Assembly: GCA_012103505.1 (NCBI GenBank)
Contig: WLWP01000001.1
Span: 1,426,001-1,490,000 of the forward strand
Reading direction: 5' to 3'
Source of the DNA: Pseudomonadales bacterium
Lineage (GTDB): Bacteria > Pseudomonadota > Gammaproteobacteria > Pseudomonadales > Azotimanducaceae
DNA: 64,000 nt
In this document: piece by piece, positions 54,191-62,989 of the stretch
Position numbering within the stretch: the first letter of the stretch is position 1
Layout: each line of letters opens with the position of its first letter
The notes under the pieces: model-generated
Databases searched by the model: none
The model's input: the letters and a program-made list of their open reading frames with translations, nothing else
What the model was told of the DNA's origin: nothing
Position numbers and translations under genes: made by a program

Positions 54191-55079
54191 GTTGGCTGGG
54201 GAATCGAGACTCGAGAAACGCAGTCCTATCGGCGCGATACGCGAGTGGCTAGGGTTCGCTAACTTCCCATACATAGCAGCAACGATACTTTTACTAGTAC
54301 TGTTCGCTGCTTTGTTTGGAAGTTGGATCGTACCCCATGCCGCAACCGACATAAATCTGGCGATGCGCCTCACACCACCAGCGTGGATGGATGGCGGTAG
54401 TGTCGCTCACATATTGGGTACCGATAACCTAGGTCGCGACATTTTCTCGCGCATTCTTGCCGGTGCTCGGGTCTCGGTTACCATCGCGGCGTATGCCATA
54501 TTGTTAAGCGGTGCGCTCGGCGCACTCCTCGGCATGGTAGCTGGTTACTTTGGTGGCTGGATCGATGCAATCATCTCTCGTTTGATCGATATCCAAATGG
54601 CTGTGCCCTCCATCCCACTGGCGATGCTCTTCGCGGCCGTACTTGCACCAGGCGAGGCTATGGTCGTTTTTATTATCGTGCTGAGTTACTGGACATGGTA
54701 TGCGCGCATAGTTCGAGGCGAAGTCTTGAGCCTCCGAGAGCGCGACTTCATTGCTCTAGCCAAGGTGGCAGGTGTGTCTACTTGGGTTATTTTTATCCGC
54801 CATCTCTGGCCCAACGTTCTCAATACGCTTCTAGTTCTGGCAACACTACAGTTTGGTAGCGTGATCGTTTTCGAGGCAGGCTTGAGCTTTCTGGGTTTAG
54901 GGATCCAACCACCGAATGTCTCCTGGGGCGGGATGTTGTCAGATGGACGCAACTACATAGAAGTTGCTTGGTGGCTGATCACAATGCCCGGTCTCGCAAT
55001 TATGATGGCGTGCCTAGCCTCCAACATTGTTGGGGACTGGTTACGTGACACCTTCGACCCCAGATTGAAGCAGTCTTGA
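54180..55079 (+). CDS. ABC importer permease 2 (DppC type)
   Basis: 299 residues from ATG 54180. N-terminal cytoplasmic tail, then membrane segments with [40 protein letters not shown], and EAA loop [63 protein letters not shown]. Overlaps the first permease gene by 11 bases and the ATPase gene by 4 (TTGA). Confidence 0.95.
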   Translation: MTAKLAGESRLEKRSPIGAIREWLGFANFPYIAATILLLVLFAALFGSWIVPHAATDINLAMRLTPPAWMDGGSVAHILGTDNLGRDIFSRILAGARVSVTIAAYAILLSGALGALLGMVAGYFGGWIDAIISRLIDIQMAVPSIPLAMLFAAVLAPGEAMVVFIIVLSYWTWYARIVRGEVLSLRERDFIALAKVAGVSTWVIFIRHLWPNVLNTLLVLATLQFGSVIVFEAGLSFLGLGIQPPNVSWGGMLSDGRNYIEVAWWLITMPGLAIMMACLASNIVGDWLRDTFDPRLKQS

Positions 55080-56050
55080 CCCTCCTCACTGTCAAAGATC
55101 TAAAAACGCACCTGCACCTGCGTCGCGGTGTTGTGAAAGCCGTCAATGGGGTGAGTTTCACCGTCGCTGCCGGAGAGACCCTGGGTCTCATTGGAGAATC
55201 TGGCAGCGGTAAAACGATGACCGGTCTTTCACTATTGGGTTTGCTGCCACAGCCGGTAGGGAGAATCGTCGACGGCTCTATCAATTTGCTTGGTAGAGAG
55301 CTTACCGACCTCGATCAGGCTACATATGCCACTGAGATACGTGGCAAAGAGATAGCGATGATCTCGCAGGACCCAATGACGTCTCTGAATCCCGTATTTT
55401 CAATCGGCAATCAGGTCGCAGCGCCTATCAAACGTCATGGTTACGACGCAGAACATACAGCCCTCGAACTTGCTACGGAGGAGTTACGACGAGTACGCGT
55501 GCCCTCTGCCGAAGTCCGGGTTCGGGACTTCCCTCATCAGTTCTCGGGTGGCATGCGTCAGCGTGTAGTGGCGGCCATGGCCACGTCCTGTCGACCCAAA
55601 ATGTTGATTGCCGATGAGCCGACCAGCGCGTTAGATGTCACGATACAAGTACAACTGATGGATCTGCTAGATCAGTTGCAGGATGAATTTGGTATCGGTT
55701 TGCTGTTCATAACGCACGACCTGGGCGTGGCCGCGTCGCTGTGCGATCGGGTCGCGGTTATGTATGCAGGATCGGTTGTGGAATCCGCACCAGTAGCGGA
55801 GTTGTATGCCGCCCCTGCCCACCCGTACACGCGCGGTTTGTTAGCTTCAGTACCAAAACTCAGCGGGGCAAAAAAACGTAACAAGGAAAGGCTGTATTCC
55901 ATACCTGGTACACCACCTGACCCACTACATCTTCCCGAAGGCTGTGCATTTGCACCACGCTGCGAACTCGCAACTGACCAGTGTCGCAGTGAGTCTCCCC
56001 CGCTGGTTAAGATCGCTGGTCGTGAGATAGCTTGTTTCGAGGTAAGTTAG
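55076..56050 (+). CDS. ABC importer ATPase 1 (DppD type)
   Basis: 324 residues from TTG 55076, coupled to the permease stop. Walker A GESGSGKT (40-47), Q-loop, signature FSGGMRQR, Walker [12 protein letters not shown], and the oligopeptide-type C-terminal extension [18 protein letters not shown] with cysteines that may bind an iron-sulfur cluster in related proteins. Its TAG shares a base with the next start (TAGTG). Confidence 0.95.
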   Translation: MTLLTVKDLKTHLHLRRGVVKAVNGVSFTVAAGETLGLIGESGSGKTMTGLSLLGLLPQPVGRIVDGSINLLGRELTDLDQATYATEIRGKEIAMISQDPMTSLNPVFSIGNQVAAPIKRHGYDAEHTALELATEELRRVRVPSAEVRVRDFPHQFSGGMRQRVVAAMATSCRPKMLIADEPTSALDVTIQVQLMDLLDQLQDEFGIGLLFITHDLGVAASLCDRVAVMYAGSVVESAPVAELYAAPAHPYTRGLLASVPKLSGAKKRNKERLYSIPGTPPDPLHLPEGCAFAPRCELATDQCRSESPPLVKIAGREIACFEVS

Positions 56051-56985
56051 TGCATCCACTGCTGAAACTAGACGATATAAAGTGCCACTTCCCCTCCAAG
56101 TCTGGCTTGGTGCGTGCGGTAGACGGCGTCAGCTTGGAAGTAACGGCCGGAGAAACCTTCGCCCTTGTCGGAGAATCCGGGTGCGGTAAATCCACCCTTG
56201 CTAAAACGATCCTCGGTCTAGCACCCAAAACAGCCGGGCAAATTGAATTCGCTGGTAAACCGCTAATTTTTGATAAATCGTTCAGACAGCGCGCCCAAGT
56301 GGTGTTTCAGGACCCTTACTCCTCACTTAATCCGCGCCTGAAAGTATCGGTCATTCTCAGCGAACCTCTCTGGGCAAATAAAACAGCTCATGGACTCAAT
56401 CGGCAACAGATCAAACGCCGAGTCGCTGAGGTGTTGGAATTAGTTGGGTTACCACCAACCGCAGGTAGTCTTTACCCACACGAATTTTCAGGAGGCCAAC
56501 GGCAGCGCATAGCCATCGCGCGAGCCTTGATACTAGATCCGGAGCTGATCATTCTGGATGAACCCATCTCAGCACTGGATGTGTCTATCAGAGCGCAGAT
56601 CTTGAATTTGCTCCAAGACATACAAGACGAACTGAATATCACATACCTCCTGATCGCGCACGACTTAGCCTTGGTGCAACACGCAAGCGACCGAGTTGCA
56701 GTTATGTATCTCGGCCGAATCGTCGAAACTGGTCCAACCGAGGAAATTTTTGCTAATCCACGCCACCCATACACGCAGGCGCTATTGAGTGCGGTGCCTG
56801 CGCCTGATCCTACTGTGATACGCAATAGCTCCCTCATTCAAGGCGATGTTGGCAGCGCCCTGTCACCTCCGACCGGTTGCCACTTCCATCCTCGCTGCCC
56901 GCACAAGCTTGCGAAATGCGATCAGGAACAACCGCACTACGTTAAACAAGGACAGGCGAATCTGAGCTGTTGGTTGTACGACTAA
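56050..56985 (+). CDS. ABC importer ATPase 2 (DppF type)
   Basis: 311 residues from GTG 56050. Walker A GESGCGKS (41-48), signature FSGGQRQR, Walker B LIILDEPISALD, C-terminal CHFHPRCPHKLAKCDQEQP. Last gene of the five-gene importer; the operon might include the LLM and SDR genes upstream. Substrate class cannot be read. Confidence 0.95.
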   Translation: MHPLLKLDDIKCHFPSKSGLVRAVDGVSLEVTAGETFALVGESGCGKSTLAKTILGLAPKTAGQIEFAGKPLIFDKSFRQRAQVVFQDPYSSLNPRLKVSVILSEPLWANKTAHGLNRQQIKRRVAEVLELVGLPPTAGSLYPHEFSGGQRQRIAIARALILDPELIILDEPISALDVSIRAQILNLLQDIQDELNITYLLIAHDLALVQHASDRVAVMYLGRIVETGPTEEIFANPRHPYTQALLSAVPAPDPTVIRNSSLIQGDVGSALSPPTGCHFHPRCPHKLAKCDQEQPHYVKQGQANLSCWLYD

Positions 56986-57109
56986 CAACCGCATTGAAAT
57001 CCGCCGGTTACGGCATCCCCAAACTTGTCAAAATCTCACTGCCCGCGCGTTGTACTTCTTCAATCAAACTTACGTAAGATTCTCCTTTCGTTGCCACAGA
57101 GAGTTCAGT

Positions 57110-58159
57110 ATGAAGATTGCCGTCAACCCTGGAAGAATCTACCGTTTTGACCTTTTTACAGGAGCCGGCTACGAAGTCGTAGAAGGTCAGGTAAAGACCG
57201 AAGACGACATGATTGAGTTGATGCACGATGTTGATGGCGCGCAAGTCGGCGTAATGCCGCTTACCTCAAGACGTGTTCTAGAGGCGTGCCCGAAATTAAA
57301 GGTCGTGAGCCGGTTCGGGGTGGGCGTCGATTCCATCGATCTGCAAGCTGCGACGGAACTAGGCATCCTGGTCTGCAATGTACCCGGTTCTAATACGAGT
57401 GAAGTCGCCGACCATGCCATCGCCCTCTTGCTCAACATGACTCGAGCATTGTATGACTCGATAAGAACGACTAAGCAAGGAGCGTGGGCAGACGATCCCA
57501 AACTTACGGGTCAGTACTACGGGCGGGTGCGACGCATCGCGGGTCACACTGTGGGCATCATCGGTTTTGGCAACATCGGGCGCGCTTTCGCCAACCGGGT
57601 CCGAGGCTTTGGACCAGCTGAAATAGTCGCCTACGACCCTTATGTCCAACAGCTGAATGCAGATGTCTACGGCGTCCGCATGGTCGAACTTGATGAGTTA
57701 TTGAGTCAGAGTGATTACATAACGATTCACACGTCTGCCACAGAAGAAACACGCCACCTCATCAATGCTGAAACCCTAAAACGAATGAAATCGACCGCAA
57801 TCTTGGTGAATACTGCGCGAGGACCCATCGTAGATGGCAATGCTCTCGCATATGCCCTGCAGAACGGCGAGTTGGAGGCGGCGGCTTTGGATGTCACAGA
57901 AGTCGAACCTGTGCCTTCAAATAGCCGGTTATTAAGCCTCGACAACTGTATCGTTACGCCCCACACCGCTGGCTTTTCACCAACCTTTCTCGCTGATTGC
58001 GCAATTCGGCAAGCTGAAAACATCATTTTTCCGCTTTCTGGACGCGCACCACACGGCCTGGCGAACCCAGAGGTCATCAAGACCATAGCTGTCATGCGTG
58101 CAACGAACCCCGGGCGATGGCAGGACGTTGCTGACTTCTCTACGGCCTTGCGGCTATGA
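57110..58159 (+). CDS. D-isomer 2-hydroxyacid dehydrogenase
   Basis: 349 residues from ATG 57110, which has a weak AGAGAG site; an upstream start would add 20 residues. NAD-binding GFGNIG (152-157), Arg237, Glu264 or 266 and His285 (TPHTAG) make the R-E-H catalytic set. The TARGPIVDG block is typical of phosphoglycerate dehydrogenase-like or glyoxylate-reductase-like proteins, and the C-terminus lacks an ACT domain, so it is not full serA. Follows the importer on the same strand after 124 bases. Confidence 0.93.
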   Translation: MKIAVNPGRIYRFDLFTGAGYEVVEGQVKTEDDMIELMHDVDGAQVGVMPLTSRRVLEACPKLKVVSRFGVGVDSIDLQAATELGILVCNVPGSNTSEVADHAIALLLNMTRALYDSIRTTKQGAWADDPKLTGQYYGRVRRIAGHTVGIIGFGNIGRAFANRVRGFGPAEIVAYDPYVQQLNADVYGVRMVELDELLSQSDYITIHTSATEETRHLINAETLKRMKSTAILVNTARGPIVDGNALAYALQNGELEAAALDVTEVEPVPSNSRLLSLDNCIVTPHTAGFSPTFLADCAIRQAENIIFPLSGRAPHGLANPEVIKTIAVMRATNPGRWQDVADFSTALRL

Positions 58160-58325
58160 CCCATTCAGTTGGGTGCTTAACGCATCATGAACGGAAGAGA
58201 ACCGATCCGTAACAAGGCGAAACACGTGCGAGTCCACAATGGTAGGTTCACTTAGTCGCCACCCCCATTCGGTGATTGTTCAGTAGTGTATTATGTTCAT
58301 CGCATCACCTGCCATCGGGAGACTC

Positions 58326-59477
58326 ATGAGGCGCGCTAACGAAGACAAGGGCGAAGACAAGGGATCACACGTTACCCTCTACGGTTCGCCGTTATCACTC
58401 TTTACTGGTCGGGCACGTAGCTACCTGATCAAAGCCGGGATTACGTTCCGTGAAGTGCCACCCGTGACAGACCACTTCAACGATGTGGTCCTCTCCCTTG
58501 CTGGCGGGCGTCGCAGCATGCCTACGGTGGAGTTGGCAGACGGCCAAGTAATTCGTGACAGCGTCGCCATCGTCGACCACTTCGAATCTGTTTTAGGCCA
58601 GCCTTTTACCCCAGTCACACCCAAACAGTGCGCTGTCAGCCTGCTTTTCGATGTGATCGGTGCTGAAGGCATGCTACGACCCGCAATGCACTATCGTTGG
58701 CGCTTTCCAGAGAACGACCCGCTGCTTAACCATCACTTTCCAGAATTCATCCCGCAAGATGCATCAATTGATTTTACCGCGGCTGGTGGGTTTCAGCGTA
58801 TGAAGCAGGCATGTGACGATCTTGGCGCGATCGAGGAGAACGTCCCCTTGGTGGAGTCCCTCTACGTGCGTTTGTTGGAGAAGTTAAACGCACACTTTGC
58901 GCTGTATCCCTATCTTCTTGGCGGTAAGCCCAGTATTGGCGATTTTGGCTTGATCGCCTCCATGTATGCCCACCTGGGCCGCGATCCAAAACCGCGGTCA
59001 TTGATGTATGAACATGGCATCCACGTACTACGTTGGGTAGAACGTATGAATCGGCACGACCCAGATTTTAGTGCCGCCCATGCTGTCGATGAGGAATATC
59101 TCGTCGATGATGAGATACCGACCACCCTCATTGAGGTACTGCAGCACCTGGCTATCGATTTTGTGCCCGAGACAGAAGCCGCGTGTGCGCAGATTAACGA
59201 ATAGCTCGATGCGCGAACCGAGCTTCAAAGTGGCACTGAGGTTGAACGTAACGCAGGCGATGCTTTGTTTCTGGTTGAAGGTCAGCAAATGACAGCCTCG
59301 GCCCAACCGTTTCGTTTTTATGTGTTGAAACGACTCCAAAATTACGTCGAAACCCTTTCCGACACACAACGTCTCGAAGTTGAGGGCATACTTTCAACAA
59401 CGGCGATGCAAGACGTTCTGAAATTCAAACTGGTGCGGGGCATAGGCCGCGCAAACAATCTTGAAGTGTGGCAGTAG
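58326..59477 (+). pseudogene. GST-like protein interrupted by an in-frame TAG
   Basis: One frame from ATG 58326 to TAA/TAG at 59477, interrupted by TAG at 59202-59204 after residue 292. Upstream: VTLYGSPLSLFTGRARSYLIKAGITFREVPPVTDHF, a GST-N-like start. After the stop the frame goes on with LDARTELQSGTEVERNAGDALF to LVRGIGRANNLEVWQ, which looks like the family C-terminus. TGG (INEWLDART) is the likely original codon. The 292-residue product would still contain the main domains, so it may keep some function. It resembles the longer GST-like protein at 37.7 kb. Confidence 0.75.
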
Positions 59478-59502
59478 ACAGACAGATATAGGATCGGACG
59501 AT

Positions 59503-60258
59503 ATGGACTACAACAAAATTGAAGATGTGATCGACACCGATGGCCTACGCATTGTTCTATTGCAAGGGTTTCCGAGCCCTTGGGGTCAGGCAGCAAAAGC
59601 GATGATGGAGTACAAAGGCTTAGACTTCGTTGCCGGGGCGCTGCAAGTTGGCGATGCGAACACAGAAGTGGTCAACTGGTCGGGGACGAATAGCGCACCC
59701 GTCGTCGCCTGGGACGATGAGCCTCCCCTCAACAGATGGGACGACATCCTAATGCTGTTGGAACGACTCGCACCTGAAAAACCTCTAATCCCCCAGGACC
59801 AGAAGTTACAGGGACAGTTCTTTGGTCTCGCCTACGCGATCTGCGGGCAACTTGGATTTGGCTGGAACCGGCGCTTGGACGGCATGCACGCGAGCGCGAT
59901 TGCTGGTCAAGCACCAGGTGCGTTCGGAAAAAAATACGGATACAACAAACAAGATGGCGAACTCGCTGCACAGCGTTCGATTGATTTCTTGGTATACCTC
60001 ACCGAGATTCTTAAATCCCAGCTCGCGCAAGGGTCCAACTATCTTGTTGGAAACGCGGTTACAGCCGTGGATTTTTATTGGGCAGCGTTTAGCAATCTGG
60101 TGGCGATTCAATCTCCAGAGGAATGTCCTCTAGACCCGGCGATTCGCCCGATGTTCGAACAGGTGAAGCCAGAAGTCGCCGCAGCAACAGACCCTATCGT
60201 TATCGAACATCGGGACCGCATAATGCACACCTACTTCAAAATCCCGATGGAGCTATAA
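59503..60258 (+). CDS. GST-like protein
   Basis: 251 residues from ATG 59503. Thioredoxin-like N-terminus with RIVLLQGFPSPWGQAAKAMMEYKGLDFVAGAL, then a helical C-terminal domain with NYLVGNAVTAVDFYWAAF. The catalytic Ser/Cys position carries Ser-Pro in FPSPWGQ. Downstream of the interrupted GST-like gene by 25 bases, so the two may be co-transcribed relatives. Substrate unknown. Confidence 0.85.
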   Translation: MDYNKIEDVIDTDGLRIVLLQGFPSPWGQAAKAMMEYKGLDFVAGALQVGDANTEVVNWSGTNSAPVVAWDDEPPLNRWDDILMLLERLAPEKPLIPQDQKLQGQFFGLAYAICGQLGFGWNRRLDGMHASAIAGQAPGAFGKKYGYNKQDGELAAQRSIDFLVYLTEILKSQLAQGSNYLVGNAVTAVDFYWAAFSNLVAIQSPEECPLDPAIRPMFEQVKPEVAAATDPIVIEHRDRIMHTYFKIPMEL

Positions 60259-60285
60259 GCGCCGACGCCATCGTTATCTGTGGCG

Positions 60286-60681
60286 TCAATCGCTGGCTGT
60301 TCGATTCTTGGACCGCGCGTACAGTCCAACCAGACAGCACCATAAAGTGATCCAAGCCAAATAAATCGCGATGTCGGCAGGTGGGTTTTGGGCAAAATTC
60401 AGAAATGCCGTGCGAGCGACGATCCAACAAATCCAGAACGTGATGAGCTTTGGCAGATGTCTTAGCCCCAGGAAATGCCAAGCCAACGTTCCCGTAACCG
60501 CGAAGGTCATCAGCTGTGCAAGTGGCACAGTAAATGTGAAGAACAGATCTCCCGTTAAGTCCCAGCTAGGCGGCATGTACTCTACGAGTACTCTGATAAA
60601 CATGAGATCTTCCAGGACCCCATGCGCGAGGCCGAGGATGACGATGCCTACCCAGCTCATGATCGTTTTGAACTTACTCAT
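60286..60681 (-). CDS. small polytopic membrane protein
   Basis: 131 residues with four predicted membrane segments (MSWVGIVILGLAHGVLEDLMF, FTFTVPLAQLMTFAVTGTLAWHFLGL, LITFWICWIVARTAFLNFA, IYLAWITLWCCLVGLYA). No recognisable family motif. Upstream is the selenoprotein-like gene on the same strand, 34 bases away. Confidence 0.65.
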   Translation of the reverse strand: MSKFKTIMSWVGIVILGLAHGVLEDLMFIRVLVEYMPPSWDLTGDLFFTFTVPLAQLMTFAVTGTLAWHFLGLRHLPKLITFWICWIVARTAFLNFAQNPPADIAIYLAWITLWCCLVGLYARSKNRTASD

Positions 60682-60715
60682 GCTTAGACTCTATCGGGGA
60701 CCGAAAAAAGCAAGC

Positions 60716-61333
60716 CTAACGACCTCCGACCACGGCAGTAACCTGCTCCAAAACTTCCGACCAGTCTGCACGTGATCGATACCCTTCCTCCGCCCACTTA
60801 GCGAGGATTTCCCCTTCTGGAGAGATTAGGACTACGCCAGGGTACGGTACGCCGTACGCAAATGTTCCGGGACCGTACTCTTGATTGCGGACCCCCCATG
60901 CTTCTACATGCTGACGATCCACATCCTTTAAAACGGGAAACTCGATGTCCCATTTTTCATCAAAAGCTTTAATGATCTCGGGCTTGTCATAAGTCATACC
61001 GACGATGCCAACGCCGACGGCCTCAAACTGGGCTTTTAAATCATTCAGTTTCACGAACTGACGAATGCAGAATGGTCACCAATCAACGGAGCGATTAAAC
61101 ACAAAAAGCAGACCGTTAGATCCCTTGAGGCTCTTCAAATTTTGTTGGTTACCGTCTTGGTCAAGCGCGGACAACTCAGGAGCCGTGGAGCCTATACTCG
61201 GCCCCCACGAAGCTGCATATTGTGTGGCAACATACTCTGCATCGGCGTGCGCGATAGGTATAAACCCAGCCAATGCTGTTGCGAACAACGAGCGAAGCAA
61301 CGTGGGCCGCCAGTTAACTCGTACTAGTTTCAT
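60716..61333 (-). CDS. secreted peroxiredoxin-like protein, probable selenoprotein (UxxC)
   Basis: 205 residues if the TGA at 61076-61078 is read as selenocysteine. A signal peptide ends about residue 31; PELSALDQDGNQQNLKSLKGSNGLLFVFNRSVDW then reaches TGA at residue 86, followed by PFC, so the site reads U-P-F-C where AhpC/TSA relatives have C-x-x-C. Beyond the TGA the frame continues through the full domain, ending EVLEQVTAVVGGR. A hairpin in the mRNA 20 bases after the TGA could be the SECIS element. The gene has a strong AGGAG site before ATG 61331-61333. Alternatives: nonsense mutation, or two separate genes (the internal GTG at 61054 lies in the hairpin). Confidence 0.8.
61045..61061 (-). 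promoter_or_regulatory. SECIS-like hairpin
   Basis: On the mRNA strand, UCAGUU and AACUGA pair into a 6-bp stem with loop CGUGA, with a weaker lower helix (AUU with GAU). It lies 20 bases after the UGA, within the spacing I recall for bacterial SECIS elements, and the loop carries the GU expected for SelB contact. Confidence 0.65.
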
Positions 61334-61547
61334 GATGTTCTCCTAGAGGATCAATTCTTCTGCTGACGAAGAGGACAACTGTACACTTCTTTTGCCGCAT
61401 TGCGACCACCGGAAGTCGACATGATGCCAACAAAGTTGTGCAGATATCAGGCCGCAGTATTCCGACAGCGCTTAGTGCATATTACAACGCTAGAATTGTC
61501 GAAAAACTAATAGCAGATAGTTAGGACCAAACAGGAGTTTTATTTCA

Positions 61548-62051
61548 ATGAATTGGGATGCGATTGGAGCCGCGGGTGAAATCATCGGCGCAGCAGCAGT
61601 GGTAGTTTCGCTCTCGTATCTTGCGATTCAAATACGAACTAGCAACCGTGCCGTTAAGCAGGCTGCTAGTAGGGAAATTATGGATGAAATTTTCAATTGG
61701 TATGGGCAAATCAGCAATGACGTAACCATCTCTGACCTTTGGCTAAGGGGATGCGCTAAAGACAGTTCCCTAACCAAGGCCGAGGTATTTCAATTCAGCG
61801 TTATCATGCAACAGGCGGTGGTTATTTGGGAACGGATGAGCCACCTGGAAGAGTCAGGTGAGATCGAGCAGTGGTTTTTGGATCACGTCAAAGCTGCTCG
61901 GAGAACAATGGCTGGGTCACCTGGCTTCCAATCTTGGTTTCAAGCAAGCCAACGGGACATGAGCGATCATCTTCGCAATAAACTGCTAGAAGAAATTGAA
62001 GCCAGCATAAGGCAACCTCAATTGAATACGGTCGAGTCAACTACCGGGTAA
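61548..62051 (+). CDS. small membrane-anchored protein of unknown function
   Basis: 167 residues. One N-terminal hydrophobic helix (IIGAAAVVVSLSYLAIQIRT) followed by a helical soluble part (EIMDEIFNWYGQISNDVTISDLWLRGCAKDS ... WFLDHVKAARRTMAGSPGFQSWFQ). I associate this type with uncharacterised DUF families common in marine gammaproteobacteria, but no name is certain. ATG with an AGGAG upstream. Confidence 0.65.
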   Translation: MNWDAIGAAGEIIGAAAVVVSLSYLAIQIRTSNRAVKQAASREIMDEIFNWYGQISNDVTISDLWLRGCAKDSSLTKAEVFQFSVIMQQAVVIWERMSHLEESGEIEQWFLDHVKAARRTMAGSPGFQSWFQASQRDMSDHLRNKLLEEIEASIRQPQLNTVESTTG

Positions 62052-62065
62052 CAAAAGCACCAGTG

Positions 62066-62797
62066 CTACAGCCATCCGCCTGAAAACCCAATGATCTGGC
62101 CCGTTACGAACTCGCTTTCATCGGTACACAGATATTTTATGAGCTTTGCCATCTCATTCTCGTTGCTCAATCGGCCAAGCGGAACGGACTTCTCAACCGA
62201 GGCTCGAAACCGCTCGTTTGATTCGAATGCCTTGCGCGGATAGGTGTCATCGCTCGTGAAATAAACCGGCGCAATCCCGAAGACCGACACGCCCCGACGA
62301 CCTAACTCTCTGGCAAGACTTGTTACCATCGCGTCCGCGCCCGCCCGAGCAGCTGCGTACATCGTCATCTTTGGCATAGGTCGTTGACCCGCAGCTGAGG
62401 TTACCAACACGATCCGAGGACTCGTACCTGCTTGCAATGCCGGGAGTGCCGCATGAACAAACCGGTATGGCTCAATCAGTAACGCTTCCAGCGAATCGCG
62501 AAACCCTTCTGCCGTCGTTTCACTTAAAGGTATGCCTTCAGGTTTCTGAAAGTGATTGCAGATGAGTACGTCAAGTGAGGAGTCGCCAACCGCTTCTGCG
62601 ACGGCACCTTCCGGCTCAATGGCTGCGAGGGGAATACAACCGCTGAACTCACGTGCAAATTCATCCCGCGCACCTGCACTAGCAAAGCTGGCATCATGGC
62701 AATACACGGAAAGCCCTTCCGCCAAAAGTGCCCTCGTTGCGTCCGGACCGGTATAACGTCGCGCATTGGCTACTAAGGCTTTTCTCATCTCAATCAT
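62066..62797 (-). CDS. halohydrin dehalogenase-like SDR
   Basis: 243 residues of SDR fold but with the NAD motif missing: the first loop reads ALVANARRYTGPDATRAL, as in halohydrin dehalogenases. The catalytic set is Ser134, Tyr147 and Arg151 (S-x12-Y-x3-R), with Arg in place of the SDR Lys. VYCHDASF, EALLIEPYRFVHA and VTGQIIGFSGGW align by eye with the HheC type. The halide-site motif T-x4-F/Y-x-G has Ala at the first position (A-x4-Y-x-G). Expected reaction: reversible epoxide formation from a vicinal haloalcohol. Function is inferred; the substituted Thr is a caution. Confidence 0.8.
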   Translation of the reverse strand: MIEMRKALVANARRYTGPDATRALLAEGLSVYCHDASFASAGARDEFAREFSGCIPLAAIEPEGAVAEAVGDSSLDVLICNHFQKPEGIPLSETTAEGFRDSLEALLIEPYRFVHAALPALQAGTSPRIVLVTSAAGQRPMPKMTMYAAARAGADAMVTSLARELGRRGVSVFGIAPVYFTSDDTYPRKAFESNERFRASVEKSVPLGRLSNENEMAKLIKYLCTDESEFVTGQIIGFSGGWL

Positions 62798-62989
62798 CCC
62801 TTTGTTTGGATCTCTGCGCGGTCCAACAATTGGTACCAGCCGGGCTCAGAAGCAAGAACATTTCACATAGGATCATAAAGGTCCAGTTGTTCTCATCACT
62901 GCACTAGCACGTGCGAGACAGCCATGCTTTCTCTCCCGGTCAGAGCTTGCTACATTGACAGCGAACAAAGTTCAGCCAAGGATCTCTTG

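Noticed and set aside
59202..59204. TAG read as pyrrolysine
   Set aside because: Several genes here end in TAG, and no pyl genes or related methyltransferases are seen; Trp-to-stop is simpler.
59265..59477. Separate 70-residue gene after the GST-like gene
   Set aside because: In the same frame as the upstream gene with family-like sequence continuous across the TAG; no ribosome-binding site.
60716..61054. Separate 112-residue peroxiredoxin gene starting at GTG 61054
   Set aside because: Would lack the N-terminal strand and active-site Cys and its start lies inside the SECIS-like stem; same frame as the upstream half, so one selenoprotein gene is the better reading.
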